Shown here piece after piece: positions 33,759-42,731 of a DNA stretch of 64,000 nt. The translations under genes were made by a program, and so were the position numbers. The first letter of the stretch is position 1. The number at the start of each line of letters is the position of its first letter. The notes beneath the pieces are model-generated. The model was not told the origin of the DNA. It saw only the letters and a list, made by a program, of their open reading frames with translations, and did not search any database. This stretch comes from Flavobacterium quisquiliarum (GTDB lineage: Bacteria; Bacteroidota; Bacteroidia; Flavobacteriales; Flavobacteriaceae), in assembly GCF_019308285.1 (NCBI RefSeq), contig NZ_WWEM01000043.1, forward strand, positions 1 through 64,000. The letters are read 5' to 3'.

Positions 33759-36257
33759 ATGGAAATAGAAGATATCACACTAAAGAAGATCAAAGATAAT
33801 ATTAAAAAAACTGATTTTTATGATGCCTATGTTAAGTTGCTAATACATGAAAATAATAAAATCAGTGACGAAGAATTAAAATTACTTTTTAAATTATCAC
33901 TATTGTTTTTAAATTTTGGAGATCAAAATTTGAAGAAGTTAGGTTATCGTATTATTCTAAATTACACTCTAATATATAATGACTACAAACCTTTATTTGA
34001 TATTTCAATAAATTTGGGATACATACCAATATCTAAATTTATTGAAGAAAATCATTTAGATACTTCACGTATTGAAAACTCTTTTTTTAATTCTTTTCTT
34101 TCATCTTATCAAGATAATTATAAGGAGAAAAATATTTATTTATCACATGGGCAAAAAAAGTTAATAAAATTTTCTAATGAAACAGAAAATAATTTGGTAC
34201 TAATTGCCCCAACATCATATGGCAAATCAGAAATTATAATTGATAAGGTTTTTAAGAACATAAAAAAAACGATCTGTATAATTGTACCAAGTAAAGCATT
34301 GTTGGCACAAACAAAAAGACGATTATTAGAACACAAATTAGCTAACAAAATAAGTAGAATTGTTACTCATCCAGAAATGTACAAAGGTACAGAAAAAAGA
34401 TTTGTGGCTGTACTAACTCAAGAAAGATTGTTAAGATTACTTCAAAAAAATTCAAACTTAAAATTTGATTTAGTACTTATAGATGAAGCTCATAATTTAA
34501 TGAAAAAAGATAATCGGGCTACTTTATTAAGTCAAGTACTTTTGATTCTTTATAAGCGAAATGAAAAAACGCTACTAAACTTTTTTTCTCCGTTTATTGC
34601 AGATCCAGAAAATCTTAAAATTCCGTACGCAAATTATGATATTGAATATGAAAGAAATTTAGAAAGTATAAAAATTGAGAATTATTTCGTTTGTAATTTA
34701 TTTGATCAAGATTCGAGGATGTATATGTACGATCAATTTTTCAATAAATTTCTAAAAATCAGTGATATATTTTTTTTAAATGAAATAGATATTTTAAATT
34801 TTTATAGTGCAAAAAAAAATATTGTTTATTTAAATAAACCAAAACATATTGAAGATTTCGCATTGGAATTATCTAATATTAAAAATGAAACTAAATTAAT
34901 TAATGAAGTAAAAAATAATATTTCAGATTTTTTACACCCAGAATATAATTTATTAAGATGTATTGAAAAAGGAGTAGTTTATCATCACGGTTCTATGCCT
35001 GAAATTGTTCGATTATATGTAGAGGAAACTTTTTCATCAAATAAAAATCTTCAATTTATCGTAACAAGTTCAACGTTATTAGAAGGAGTAAATATTCCAG
35101 CTGAAAAAATTTTTTTATTAACAACCAAAATAGGAAGAGCAGGTTTTTCAAAATCTGAATTCAAAAATCTAACAGGTAGAATCTGCCGATTTAGAGAATT
35201 ATTTGGAAAAGAAACAGGTAATCTAAGAATGTTAATGCCTCAAATATATATTATCAAAAGTAAATATGAATGGGAAAGTGCAAATCCTAGAAATTTTTTA
35301 GAAAATAAAGCAAGAATTGACTTAAAGATGGAAGATGAAGTTGATAATTTATTATTAGAAGAGAATATAGATAAATTAAGTAATGAACAGTTAGAAAAGC
35401 TACATGAAAAGTTAGAATATCTCGAAAATATTGAACCTGACACAGTAGAAGTAGATGTTGAATATGTAAAATCTAGAATAGCTAAATTATGTTATAAAAA
35501 TAATGTCGTTGAATTTGATATAAAGCTTAACGAAAGAACTTTAGTAAAGAATTTGTCAAACAAAAAGATGACAATAGTCAACGATTCTTTATCATTAATT
35601 AATCTTATTTATGAAGTTTTTATTAAGGACATTAATTTTTTAGATAAAAAAGGAAAAGACTTTGTAGATGGAAATAGAAATTTTAAAAGAATTGAACACG
35701 AATCAGCTCAAAAATTCTATTCTAAATTTTTAGATTGGCGTTGTTCAAGCGCATCTTATAAAGAAATGATAGGTTATTTTATAAGCTATTGGAAAAATTT
35801 ACCTTTTGAAAAAAGAGGTCATGTATTTGTTGGAAAGACATGGGGAGAACAAAAAAGAAATGATACCGATACAAAAGCCTTGTATATAAATTTAAATATA
35901 AAAACGGAGAGCCAAAAAATTAATTTAGCTATAGTTCGTATAAAAGAAGAACAGGATTTTGTAGATTATAGCTTAATGAAATTTATAGAAATTTTGAATG
36001 ATCTTGGAATGATCAATAAAGATTTTTATGAAAAATTAAAATATTGTAGCTCAGATAAAAGGATCATCACATTAATGAAAAATGGTTTTTCATTAGAATT
36101 AGCAAAATGTATTATTAACGATGAGTATTCTGACTTAATTAATATTGATGTATCTAATGATCAGATCAAAATTCATGAAGCCATTATAGAGAGAATGGAG
36201 ACTAATATGGAAAATAAAATTTTAATATTTGAAATTAAATATCATATACATTACTAA
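33759..36257 (+). CDS. hamB: HamB-like DEAH-box helicase
   Basis: An 832-residue superfamily-2 helicase. The Walker A motif APTSYGKS is at 150-157, DEAH at 242-245, YHHGSMPE at 408-415, TSSTLLEGVNIPA at 436-448, and motif VI TGRICRF at 472-478. A large C-terminal region follows. This Ski2-like layout next to a DUF1837 nuclease is the Hachiman arrangement: HamB is thought to monitor DNA and release HamA to cut it during infection. It starts 3 bases after the restored HamA stop. The region is visibly more AT-rich than its neighbours. AbpB of AbpAB is the alternative family name. Confidence 0.82.
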   Translation: MEIEDITLKKIKDNIKKTDFYDAYVKLLIHENNKISDEELKLLFKLSLLFLNFGDQNLKKLGYRIILNYTLIYNDYKPLFDISINLGYIPISKFIEENHLDTSRIENSFFNSFLSSYQDNYKEKNIYLSHGQKKLIKFSNETENNLVLIAPTSYGKSEIIIDKVFKNIKKTICIIVPSKALLAQTKRRLLEHKLANKISRIVTHPEMYKGTEKRFVAVLTQERLLRLLQKNSNLKFDLVLIDEAHNLMKKDNRATLLSQVLLILYKRNEKTLLNFFSPFIADPENLKIPYANYDIEYERNLESIKIENYFVCNLFDQDSRMYMYDQFFNKFLKISDIFFLNEIDILNFYSAKKNIVYLNKPKHIEDFALELSNIKNETKLINEVKNNISDFLHPEYNLLRCIEKGVVYHHGSMPEIVRLYVEETFSSNKNLQFIVTSSTLLEGVNIPAEKIFLLTTKIGRAGFSKSEFKNLTGRICRFRELFGKETGNLRMLMPQIYIIKSKYEWESANPRNFLENKARIDLKMEDEVDNLLLEENIDKLSNEQLEKLHEKLEYLENIEPDTVEVDVEYVKSRIAKLCYKNNVVEFDIKLNERTLVKNLSNKKMTIVNDSLSLINLIYEVFIKDINFLDKKGKDFVDGNRNFKRIEHESAQKFYSKFLDWRCSSASYKEMIGYFISYWKNLPFEKRGHVFVGKTWGEQKRNDTDTKALYINLNIKTESQKINLAIVRIKEEQDFVDYSLMKFIEILNDLGMINKDFYEKLKYCSSDKRIITLMKNGFSLELAKCIINDEYSDLINIDVSNDQIKIHEAIIERMETNMENKILIFEIKYHIHY

Positions 36258-36303
36258 TGTAGTATTTGGTCACATTAGTACTTCAAAAAACTTAAAATTA
36301 ACC

Positions 36304-36333
36304 AAACCTCGATTTCATAAAATCGAGGTTTTT
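36304..36333. terminator. Bidirectional terminator after the helicase gene
   Basis: A perfect 12-base-pair stem (AAACCTCGATTT at 36304-36315 with 36320-36331) and a four-base loop, with T on the plus side. It lies between the convergent helicase and the small minus-strand gene. Confidence 0.8.
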
Positions 36334-36347
36334 CATTTTAAAAAACC

Positions 36348-36581
36348 TTACCCCTCACTCAAATAAGGATTCAAAATCTCCGCCAATTCATTGAGCCAAT
36401 AATAATTGTCTTCAAAATTTGTTAGTTCGATTTGGAGGGTTTCGTGTTGTCGCATAACGCCGAGAGCTAAAATGCAGTTTACTTGTCTTAGTATTTTAGC
36501 CATATCTTCGGGATCGATAATATGGTTAAAAAAATCAATTAGCCTTGTTTCGGCTTCTTTGGAAAGGGTGTTTGTTTTCAT
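36348..36581 (-). CDS. Small hypothetical protein
   Basis: A 77-residue soluble protein, not recognised by family. Predicted helical throughout, with a start MKTNTLSKEAETRLIDFFNH and a C-terminal part rich in Leu and Asn. It is the first gene right of the AT-rich defence island, on the opposite strand. No signal peptide or membrane helix is seen. It could be a conserved flavobacterial core protein marking the island edge. Confidence 0.6.
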   Translation of the reverse strand: MKTNTLSKEAETRLIDFFNHIIDPEDMAKILRQVNCILALGVMRQHETLQIELTNFEDNYYWLNELAEILNPYLSEG

Positions 36582-36810
36582 AAAGTGAAGAATTTAAGAA
36601 AAAACCCTTATACCTTAGCAGTCTTACGCTTCTTCACGGCGTCAAAGTCCTTTCGGAGCTTTACTACATAGCACAAGGGCAAATTTTATGTTGTCTTAAT
36701 GTGAAGATTTAAGAACTCCAAATGTAAGAAAACTATTTAAAGAAAGATTTTTCTTTCAATAATTATATTCCTTTTATCAAATATAAGAAATCTATATTTC
36801 AACCGCATTT

Positions 36811-36856
36811 TTGTCATTTCGAGGAACGAGAAATCTTCGCGAGAAACTCCACAATC
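36811..36856. repeat. Interspersed repeat, 'gtcatttcgaggaacgag' family, one arm
   Basis: TTGTCATTTCGAGGAACGAG followed by AAATCTTCGCGAGAAACTCC. Same family as 21733, 37878 and 61458. The 36582-36810 stretch before it holds no recognised feature. Confidence 0.6.
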
Positions 36857-36870
36857 ATTGTAAAACATAG

Positions 36871-37048
36871 CCTCTGGTTTCAACCAGAGGAACGCCAAGA
36901 TTAATCCTCAAATATTTAAAAGAATCATTTGCCTCCAGCTTTAGCTGGAGGTTTAATAACAATCATAAGTAAGGCTTTAGCCAAATGCGTATTTCGGCTA
37001 AAGCCTTGTTATTATTGAATCTTTTAATCCCCTAGTTAAAACTAGGGG
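36871..37048. repeat. Run of four short perfect hairpins
   Basis: Four inverted repeats in 178 bases: CCTCTGGTT/TC loop/AACCAGAGG (36871-36890); CCTCCAGCT/TT/AGCTGGAGG (36932-36951); AAGGCTTTAGCC with its complement (36971-36982 and 36996-37007); and CCCCTAGTT/AA/AACTAGGGG (37029-37048). Three share a 9-base-pair stem with a two-base loop but differ in sequence while keeping all pairs. No gene is present. Confidence 0.8.
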
Positions 37049-37059
37049 CTATTCAATAA

Positions 37060-37093
37060 AAAAATGCAAGACCAAAATTGATCTTGCATTTTT
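37060..37093 (-). terminator. Terminator of the PfpI-like gene
   Basis: A 12-base-pair perfect stem (AAAAATGCAAGA at 37060-37071 with 37082-37093), with A/T runs outside. It lies 32 bases past the stop of the minus-strand gene. Confidence 0.8.
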
Positions 37094-37124
37094 CTATAAT
37101 TTAATATCCCATTAGAATAGCTAA

Positions 37125-37673
37125 TTACGCTCTCTGACGCTCGTGTATTCCTTCTTTAATTTCTTCCACCATTTTTTTATTAAAAGCGGGTAAATCATTC
37201 GGGTTTCGGCTGGTTACTAATCCGTTGTCTACCACAACTTCTGAGTCTTCCCATTGTGCTCCAGCATTTTTCAAATCGTTTTTAACAGAGAAAAACGAAG
37301 TTACTTTTCGACCTTCTAAAACATCCGCATCTACCAGAATTTGAGGTCCATGACAAATAGCGGCTACTGGTTTTTTACTTTTAAAAAAGGAACGTACAAA
37401 ATTTACTGCAGCTTCTTCTCTTCTTAATAAATCAGGATTAATTACTCCTCCAGGCAAAACCAAAGCATCGTAATCAGCTTCATTTGCCTGATCTAATACT
37501 ACATCAACATTATATTCTTTGCTCCAATTTCCGTCTTTCCAAGATTTGATAGTTCCAGATTTCAAACTGACGATATCTGCATTCCAACCCTGTTCTTCCA
37601 GATAGGCTTTAGGAGACGCTAATTCTGATTCTTCAAAACCGTTTGTGGCTAATATAGCGATATTCTTTTTCAT
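37125..37673 (-). CDS. DJ-1/PfpI-family protein (deglycase/protease-like)
   Basis: A 182-residue cytoplasmic protein of the DJ-1/PfpI superfamily, type-1 glutamine amidotransferase fold. The nucleophile-elbow Cys is in AAICHGPQ (about residue 105), with the preceding Glu in the N-terminal part and VTSRNPNDLPAF near the C-terminus. Relatives (YhbO/PfpI) are described as stress-protective deglycases or chaperone-proteases, and the true activity is debated. It is monocistronic with its own terminator. Confidence 0.9.
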   Translation of the reverse strand: MKKNIAILATNGFEESELASPKAYLEEQGWNADIVSLKSGTIKSWKDGNWSKEYNVDVVLDQANEADYDALVLPGGVINPDLLRREEAAVNFVRSFFKSKKPVAAICHGPQILVDADVLEGRKVTSFFSVKNDLKNAGAQWEDSEVVVDNGLVTSRNPNDLPAFNKKMVEEIKEGIHERQRA

Positions 37674-38169
37674 AATTTTAAATATTTAAAACGTTATTAA
37701 ATTGATTTACCTAAAATTAGTTATTTGAGGAAGCCAAAGAAAATAGATCCTGTTAAAGCTTTCTTTAATAAAAGTTAATTAATTGAAATTCAGGTTTTTA
37801 TTAAAAATTAAACTGAAATTATATAAGATTCATGTTAATTCGGTTTACTATTTTATACGTGATAAGTCTACTATTTTTGTCAATTTCGACCGAAGGGAGA
37901 CCTGAGCGATAGCGAATAGGCAAAGCAAATCACACTAGAAACTCTGCCAAATAAGTCGTCAATCTTTGTCGATTAGCGAGTGTGATTTCTCGTTCCTCGA
38001 AATGACAAACAAAACGTTTACAACAAAAACCTTTCAACAACTTACCTGAACTTATATGGTTCAAAAAATAATTGCTATTTTTGATAATCCTATTTTTTGA
38101 AAACAACTTATCAGAAGATTAAAACATTTCCGTTTTAGTCAAAACAGCAATCATTATAATTTACCATTT
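37674..38169. other. Divergent intergenic region between the PfpI-like gene and the OmpR regulator
   Basis: Contains one interspersed repeat (37878-38008) and, on the plus side, a candidate -7 box TATTTTTG at 38076-38083, 87 bases before the regulator start. Otherwise AT-rich with no recognised feature or coding sequence. Confidence 0.5.
37878..38008. repeat. Interspersed repeat, 'gtcatttcgaggaacgag' family, two divergent arms
   Basis: Left arm TTGTCAATTTCGACCGAAGG, right arm TCTCGTTCCTCGAAATGACA, separated by about 90 bases that contain TCACACTAGAAA and the inverted GTGTGATTTC. The ends are inverted copies, but the interior has diverged. Confidence 0.6.
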
Positions 38170-38847
38170 ATGAATGTTTTACTCATTGAAGATGATAAAC
38201 GCATCAGCGAATTTATTGTAAAAGGTTTAGAAGAAAACAACTTTACGGTGCATTTGGCCGAAACGGGCGAGATTGCGCGAGACCTTATTCAGCAGGACAT
38301 TTGGGATATTATTTTGATGGATATTATGCTTCCGGGTATAGATGGCATTCAGCTGGTTAAATTAATGCGTTTTAAAAAAAATCATACACCGGTTTTAATG
38401 TTAAGCGCTTTGAGCGATACTGACGACAAAGTAAATGCTTTAGATTCCGGCGCCGATGATTATCTCGTAAAACCTTTTCATTTTAAAGAGTTGATTTCGA
38501 GAGTGAACGCACTTACCCGAAGAACAAAATTTAATTACGATAAAGAAGAAACCTTGTACACGCTGGGAAGTTTAACCATAAATCCTGCAGAACATAAGGT
38601 TACAGAAAACAACAACCTCATCGATTTATCGCCGCGAGAATACAAACTGCTTTTGTATTTATTAGAAAACAGAAACAAGGTAATTCCGAGAACACAAATA
38701 TTAAATGCCGTTTGGGGCATTAATTACGATAATAACACCAATGTGGTCGATGTTTATATTTCGTATTTGCGAAACAAAATTGAGCAAAACCACAAATTCA
38801 TCCATACCATAAAAGGAACGGGTTACATGCTAAAAGAAGAGTTATGA
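38170..38847 (+). CDS. OmpR-family response regulator
   Basis: A 225-residue regulator with a receiver domain (phospho-acceptor Asp51 in LMDIMLPGIDG, Lys near 103 in YLVKPF) and a winged-helix DNA-binding domain (about 130-225, ending in IHTIKGTGYMLK). It overlaps the kinase gene by 4 bases and precedes the heavy-metal RND operon. It is like CusR/CzcR, so metal-responsive activation of the downstream genes is the likely role. Confidence 0.93.
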   Translation: MNVLLIEDDKRISEFIVKGLEENNFTVHLAETGEIARDLIQQDIWDIILMDIMLPGIDGIQLVKLMRFKKNHTPVLMLSALSDTDDKVNALDSGADDYLVKPFHFKELISRVNALTRRTKFNYDKEETLYTLGSLTINPAEHKVTENNNLIDLSPREYKLLLYLLENRNKVIPRTQILNAVWGINYDNNTNVVDVYISYLRNKIEQNHKFIHTIKGTGYMLKEEL

Positions 38848-40202
38848 AAATACGCAGCAGATTTACCATAATATCGTCTTTTACATTTAGCGTTGTATTT
38901 GTCATTGCTTCGGTCATTACCTATTATTCCTTTTACAGTTATTCTGAAAAAATAGTCTACAACGAACTTCAAAAAACATGTTTGTTAACTGGGATTTTTT
39001 ATCTGGAAAAAGATGAACTGCCAGAAAATCAGCATGTATTAATCGGACAGCAGTTTAGGGAAAACTCGCTGGAAATCGTAACACGGGTTTACAACAACAA
39101 AAATCAGATTGTTTATGGCGATAAAACAATTGACAAAAATATAAATGCGTCGAGATTAGATTATATCCGAAAAAACAGAAAACTGAGCTTTAAATCCAGA
39201 CATCATTTTTATTTCGGGAATTATTATCATGATAATCAGGGAGATTTTGTGGTTTTCGTAAAAAAAAATGACACCGAATTCAAAACCATGACAGACCGTT
39301 TATTGATCATTATGATTATGGTCTTAATCATTGGTTTAATTACGATTTATATTGTAAGCCGTGTGCTTTCTAATTTGGCTTACAGTCCCATAAAAAACAT
39401 TGTGGATCAGGTCAATGAAATTCAGGCTTCTTCACTTGATCGTCATATTATTACGCCCAATACCAAAGATGATATTCAGGAATTGGTAGAGACTTATAAT
39501 AATCTGTTCAAACGTTTGTCTGATACTTTTATCATTCAAAAGAATTTTATCAATTATGTTTCGCACGAATTCAAAACGCCTTTAACCGCTATTTCGGGTA
39601 ATTTGGAAGTCTTTGCCCAAAAAGACAGATCGAGTGCAGAATATAAAGAAATGGCTGAAAAAGTGCTCGAAAACGTTTATCAGATCGAAGAAACCATGAA
39701 TACGCTTATGATGCTTTCGGGACTTCGAAATAATACTGAAATGAATGAAATTTTCAGGGTCGATGAACTGGTTTGGGATATCAACGATCAGCTTCCAGAT
39801 ATTTATGAGCTAAAAAGTTCTCCAATACAAATTGTTCTCGAAGTGGCAAACGATAAACTGCTTTCGATAAAAGGAAACCGCAACGAAATTAAAATCGCAC
39901 TTTACAACATTATCGAAAATGCCGTAAAATATTCGAACGGAAATCCCATTAAAATAAGCCTTTTAGAAATACAAAATCAACTTAAAATTGTAATTGAAGA
40001 TCGCGGAACAGGCATTAGCGAAGAAGATTTAAAATTCATCAGTCAGACTTTTTTCAGAGGCAAAAACGTAAAAGACATCAAAGGCAGCGGTGTTGGACTT
40101 TCGCTTGCGAATATCATCTTCAAACAAAACAACATCGATTTTACGATTGCGTCCAAAAAAGACGAAGGAACAACGGTTACCTTACTGTTTCCGCCACTCT
40201 AA
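38844..40202 (+). CDS. Sensor histidine kinase, HAMP type
   Basis: A 452-residue inner-membrane kinase: first helix near 8-30, a small periplasmic domain (about 30-150), second helix near 152-172, a HAMP-like linker, phospho-acceptor His241 (VSHEFKTPLTA), and an ATPase domain with N-box (IIENAVKYSNG) and GTGISEED and GVGLSLANII glycine motifs. Paired with the OmpR-type regulator through a 4-base overlap. It probably senses a periplasmic metal ion, inferred from the downstream genes. Confidence 0.92.
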   Translation: MKIRSRFTIISSFTFSVVFVIASVITYYSFYSYSEKIVYNELQKTCLLTGIFYLEKDELPENQHVLIGQQFRENSLEIVTRVYNNKNQIVYGDKTIDKNINASRLDYIRKNRKLSFKSRHHFYFGNYYHDNQGDFVVFVKKNDTEFKTMTDRLLIIMIMVLIIGLITIYIVSRVLSNLAYSPIKNIVDQVNEIQASSLDRHIITPNTKDDIQELVETYNNLFKRLSDTFIIQKNFINYVSHEFKTPLTAISGNLEVFAQKDRSSAEYKEMAEKVLENVYQIEETMNTLMMLSGLRNNTEMNEIFRVDELVWDINDQLPDIYELKSSPIQIVLEVANDKLLSIKGNRNEIKIALYNIIENAVKYSNGNPIKISLLEIQNQLKIVIEDRGTGISEEDLKFISQTFFRGKNVKDIKGSGVGLSLANIIFKQNNIDFTIASKKDEGTTVTLLFPPL

Positions 40203-40268
40203 TCGTTTTCTAATGTTGCTCTAACCGTCTTATAACACACATCAAATTAGGGGCTAATATACCGCAGA

Positions 40269-40276
40269 TAACTTTG
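40269..40276 (+). promoter_or_regulatory. -7 box of the heavy-metal efflux operon
   Basis: Perfect TAACTTTG, 22 bases before the TTG start at 40299. No good -33 TTG is visible, as expected for an activated promoter. Confidence 0.5.
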
Positions 40277-40298
40277 CAGTATATTAAAACTACTTAAT

Positions 40299-41585
40299 TT
40301 GAAACGTTTACTATTTACCCTGCTTATTATTGTATCCTTCAAAAGTGCGGCACAAATTACCGCCATTAAAGATACCATTGTGCTCTCTAGAAAACAGGCC
40401 GAAACTTTGTTTTTAGAGAAGAATATTTCTCTTATTTCCGAAAAGCTGAATATTGATATTGCCGAGGCTCAGGTTATTCAGGCTAAATTATGGCCCAATC
40501 CTACGCTTACTATTGGCGAAATCAATCTTTGGAGCAATGCTACTGCACAAGAATTACCTCCGTTATGGGGAAATTATGGAAAAACACAGCAAGTCAATGC
40601 AGAATTAGAGCAATTGATTCAGACCGCAGGAAAACGCAAAAAGATGATTGCCATGGAAAAAGTTAGCGCTGCTATCGCTAAGGAATACTTCAAAACTTTT
40701 CTGCGCAACCTAAAAATCGAATTTAGAGGCAATCTTACCGAATTACAGTACAATCAGGCTCAAGAAGCCGTTTATCAAAAACAGCTTTCATCGATGCAGA
40801 CTTTGCTGAAAGCGTATGCCAATCAGGTCAAACAAGGAAACGTCGGCAAAGGCGAATACATCCGTCTGAAAGCTACAGAGCTTCAGTTTCTGAAAGAAAT
40901 CAGTGATCTTCAAAAAGACAATAATGCCCTTCAGAAAGAACTTAAAGTTTTAATGAATCTGCCTGCAGAAAGTTTTATTAAACTTACAGAAGAAGGTTTT
41001 GTTCCTGATAATTCGAAAATCGAAAATCTCAACATAGGAAACCTGATGGCATCGGCAGTAGAAAATCGTCCCGACATGAAAGTGCTCAAACTCGGAAACG
41101 ATTATAACGACACCAAATACAAATATGAAAAAGCCATGCGTACGCCAGATGTTACCCTTGGCGTAAGTTATGACCGAGGCGCGAGTTTAATGAATGACTT
41201 TGTGGGTGTTGGTTTCTCTCTTGATCTTCCGTTTTTTAACAGAAATAAAGGAAATATAAAAGCAGCCAAATTAGCCATCGATCAAGGAAAATTACAGACA
41301 GAAGAAAAAACCAAAAGCATTCAGTCTGAAGTCCTGCAGTCTTATGAAGATTTATTGGTTACCCAAAAATTATACGAAAGCGTCGAAGCCAATTATGAAG
41401 GAGATCTGGATAAACTTTTGGAAGCCTATCGCAAAAACTTCATGCAAAAAAATACGAGCATGTTGGAATACCTTGATTTTGTTGATGCCTACTTAGACAA
41501 CAAATCGATTTTGCTCAATTCTAAAATGGACCTGAATAAAAATCTCGAAGAACTGCGCTATATCTCTGGGCAGGAAATCAATTAA
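40299..41585 (+). CDS. CusC/CzcC-like outer-membrane efflux protein
   Basis: A 428-residue TolC-family outer-membrane factor with a signal peptide (cleavage near residue 19, SAAQ) and two helical-hairpin repeats. It starts with TTG at 40299; the signal peptide begins directly there and no in-frame ATG precedes it. It is the first of a CBA operon: the adaptor follows after 27 bases and the RND pump after that. It is the exit duct for metal ions. A CzcC-like substrate (Co/Zn/Cd) or Cu/Ag cannot be told apart here. Confidence 0.88.
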   Translation: MKRLLFTLLIIVSFKSAAQITAIKDTIVLSRKQAETLFLEKNISLISEKLNIDIAEAQVIQAKLWPNPTLTIGEINLWSNATAQELPPLWGNYGKTQQVNAELEQLIQTAGKRKKMIAMEKVSAAIAKEYFKTFLRNLKIEFRGNLTELQYNQAQEAVYQKQLSSMQTLLKAYANQVKQGNVGKGEYIRLKATELQFLKEISDLQKDNNALQKELKVLMNLPAESFIKLTEEGFVPDNSKIENLNIGNLMASAVENRPDMKVLKLGNDYNDTKYKYEKAMRTPDVTLGVSYDRGASLMNDFVGVGFSLDLPFFNRNKGNIKAAKLAIDQGKLQTEEKTKSIQSEVLQSYEDLLVTQKLYESVEANYEGDLDKLLEAYRKNFMQKNTSMLEYLDFVDAYLDNKSILLNSKMDLNKNLEELRYISGQEIN

Positions 41586-41612
41586 ACATCAATTTCTCAA
41601 AATAAAAAGATA

Positions 41613-42698
41613 ATGAAAAAACTTATAATCCCAATGCTTGGGTTAATGCTCGTTTACGGATGTGGCAAGAAAGAAGAAGTAAAAAAAGCTCCCGATGAAA
41701 AATTCTGCATCGATAAAGATTTAAAAGAAAAAATTACCATCGAAGCTGTTCAGAAACGTCCTGTAAGTGAATCTATAAACCTTACTGGAAATATTACGTA
41801 CAACAGCGATCATGTAGTTCAATTTAACAGTCTTGTTGAAGGCATTATAACCAAAACTACTTTTTCATTGGGCGATTATGTTCGAAAAGGACAGGTTTTG
41901 GCCGAAATAAAAAGCACCGAATTAAACAGCATGCAGTCTGAAAGCAAATCGCTTCAATCGCAGATTACTGTGGCGCAGCGAAACTTACAATCGGTAAAAT
42001 CGATGTATGAAGACGGTATTTCTTCACAGAAAGATTTAATGCAGGCACAAAGCGAACTAGATGTTTTAAAATCGTCTCTTGAAAATGTAAGAGCCAATCT
42101 CGCTATGTTCAGCGCCAGCAGCGAAAGATCTGTTTTTCAAATCAAAGCACCGACTGAAGGCTATATTGTAGACAAAAACATAAGTCCGGGAATGCAGATT
42201 ACAGACGGCAGTGATCCGCTTTTTACGATTTCTGACTTAAAAGAAATCTGGGTTATGGTTAATGTTTATACCAGTAATCTAAAAAATGTAACCGAAAATA
42301 TGGCTGTAGATGTTACAACGCCAGCTTATCCGGGAGAAATTTTTAAAGGAAAAATAAAAATGATGGCTAAAGTTTTTGATGCCGATGAACATGTCCTAAA
42401 AGCCCGAATTGTAATGGAAAACAAAAACCTGAAACTAAAACCAGGAATGACTGCCGATATTATTATCGATAAAAGCCTTGGTGGCGAAGCTCTTGCCGCT
42501 GTTCCAGCAAAAGCTGTGATTTTTGACAATAACCGTGACCACATTTTAATTTATAAAAACGACTGTACGATTGAAACCAGAGAAATTAATCCGGTTATCA
42601 AAAACAACAACTGGGTGTATTTTGACAAAGGCGTTAAGGAAGGCGAAATGGTCATTACCAAAAATCAGCTTTTAATTCACGAAAGATTAAAAAACTAA
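41613..42698 (+). CDS. Heavy-metal RND periplasmic adaptor (CusB/CzcB-like)
   Basis: A 361-residue membrane-fusion lipoprotein with a lipobox ending at Cys17 (LVYGC), followed by KKEE. It has the lipoyl halves (GIITKTTFSLGDYVRKGQVL and FQIKAPTEGYIVDKN), an alpha-hairpin between them, and a beta-barrel. The FCIDKDL segment after the lipid anchor recurs in Bacteroidetes metal adaptors and its Cys might bind metal. It lies between the duct and pump genes. Confidence 0.9.
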   Translation: MKKLIIPMLGLMLVYGCGKKEEVKKAPDEKFCIDKDLKEKITIEAVQKRPVSESINLTGNITYNSDHVVQFNSLVEGIITKTTFSLGDYVRKGQVLAEIKSTELNSMQSESKSLQSQITVAQRNLQSVKSMYEDGISSQKDLMQAQSELDVLKSSLENVRANLAMFSASSERSVFQIKAPTEGYIVDKNISPGMQITDGSDPLFTISDLKEIWVMVNVYTSNLKNVTENMAVDVTTPAYPGEIFKGKIKMMAKVFDADEHVLKARIVMENKNLKLKPGMTADIIIDKSLGGEALAAVPAKAVIFDNNRDHILIYKNDCTIETREINPVIKNNNWVYFDKGVKEGEMVITKNQLLIHERLKN

Positions 42699-42731
42699 TT
42701 ATCCCCAAAACGGATAAATACAATACAAGAC

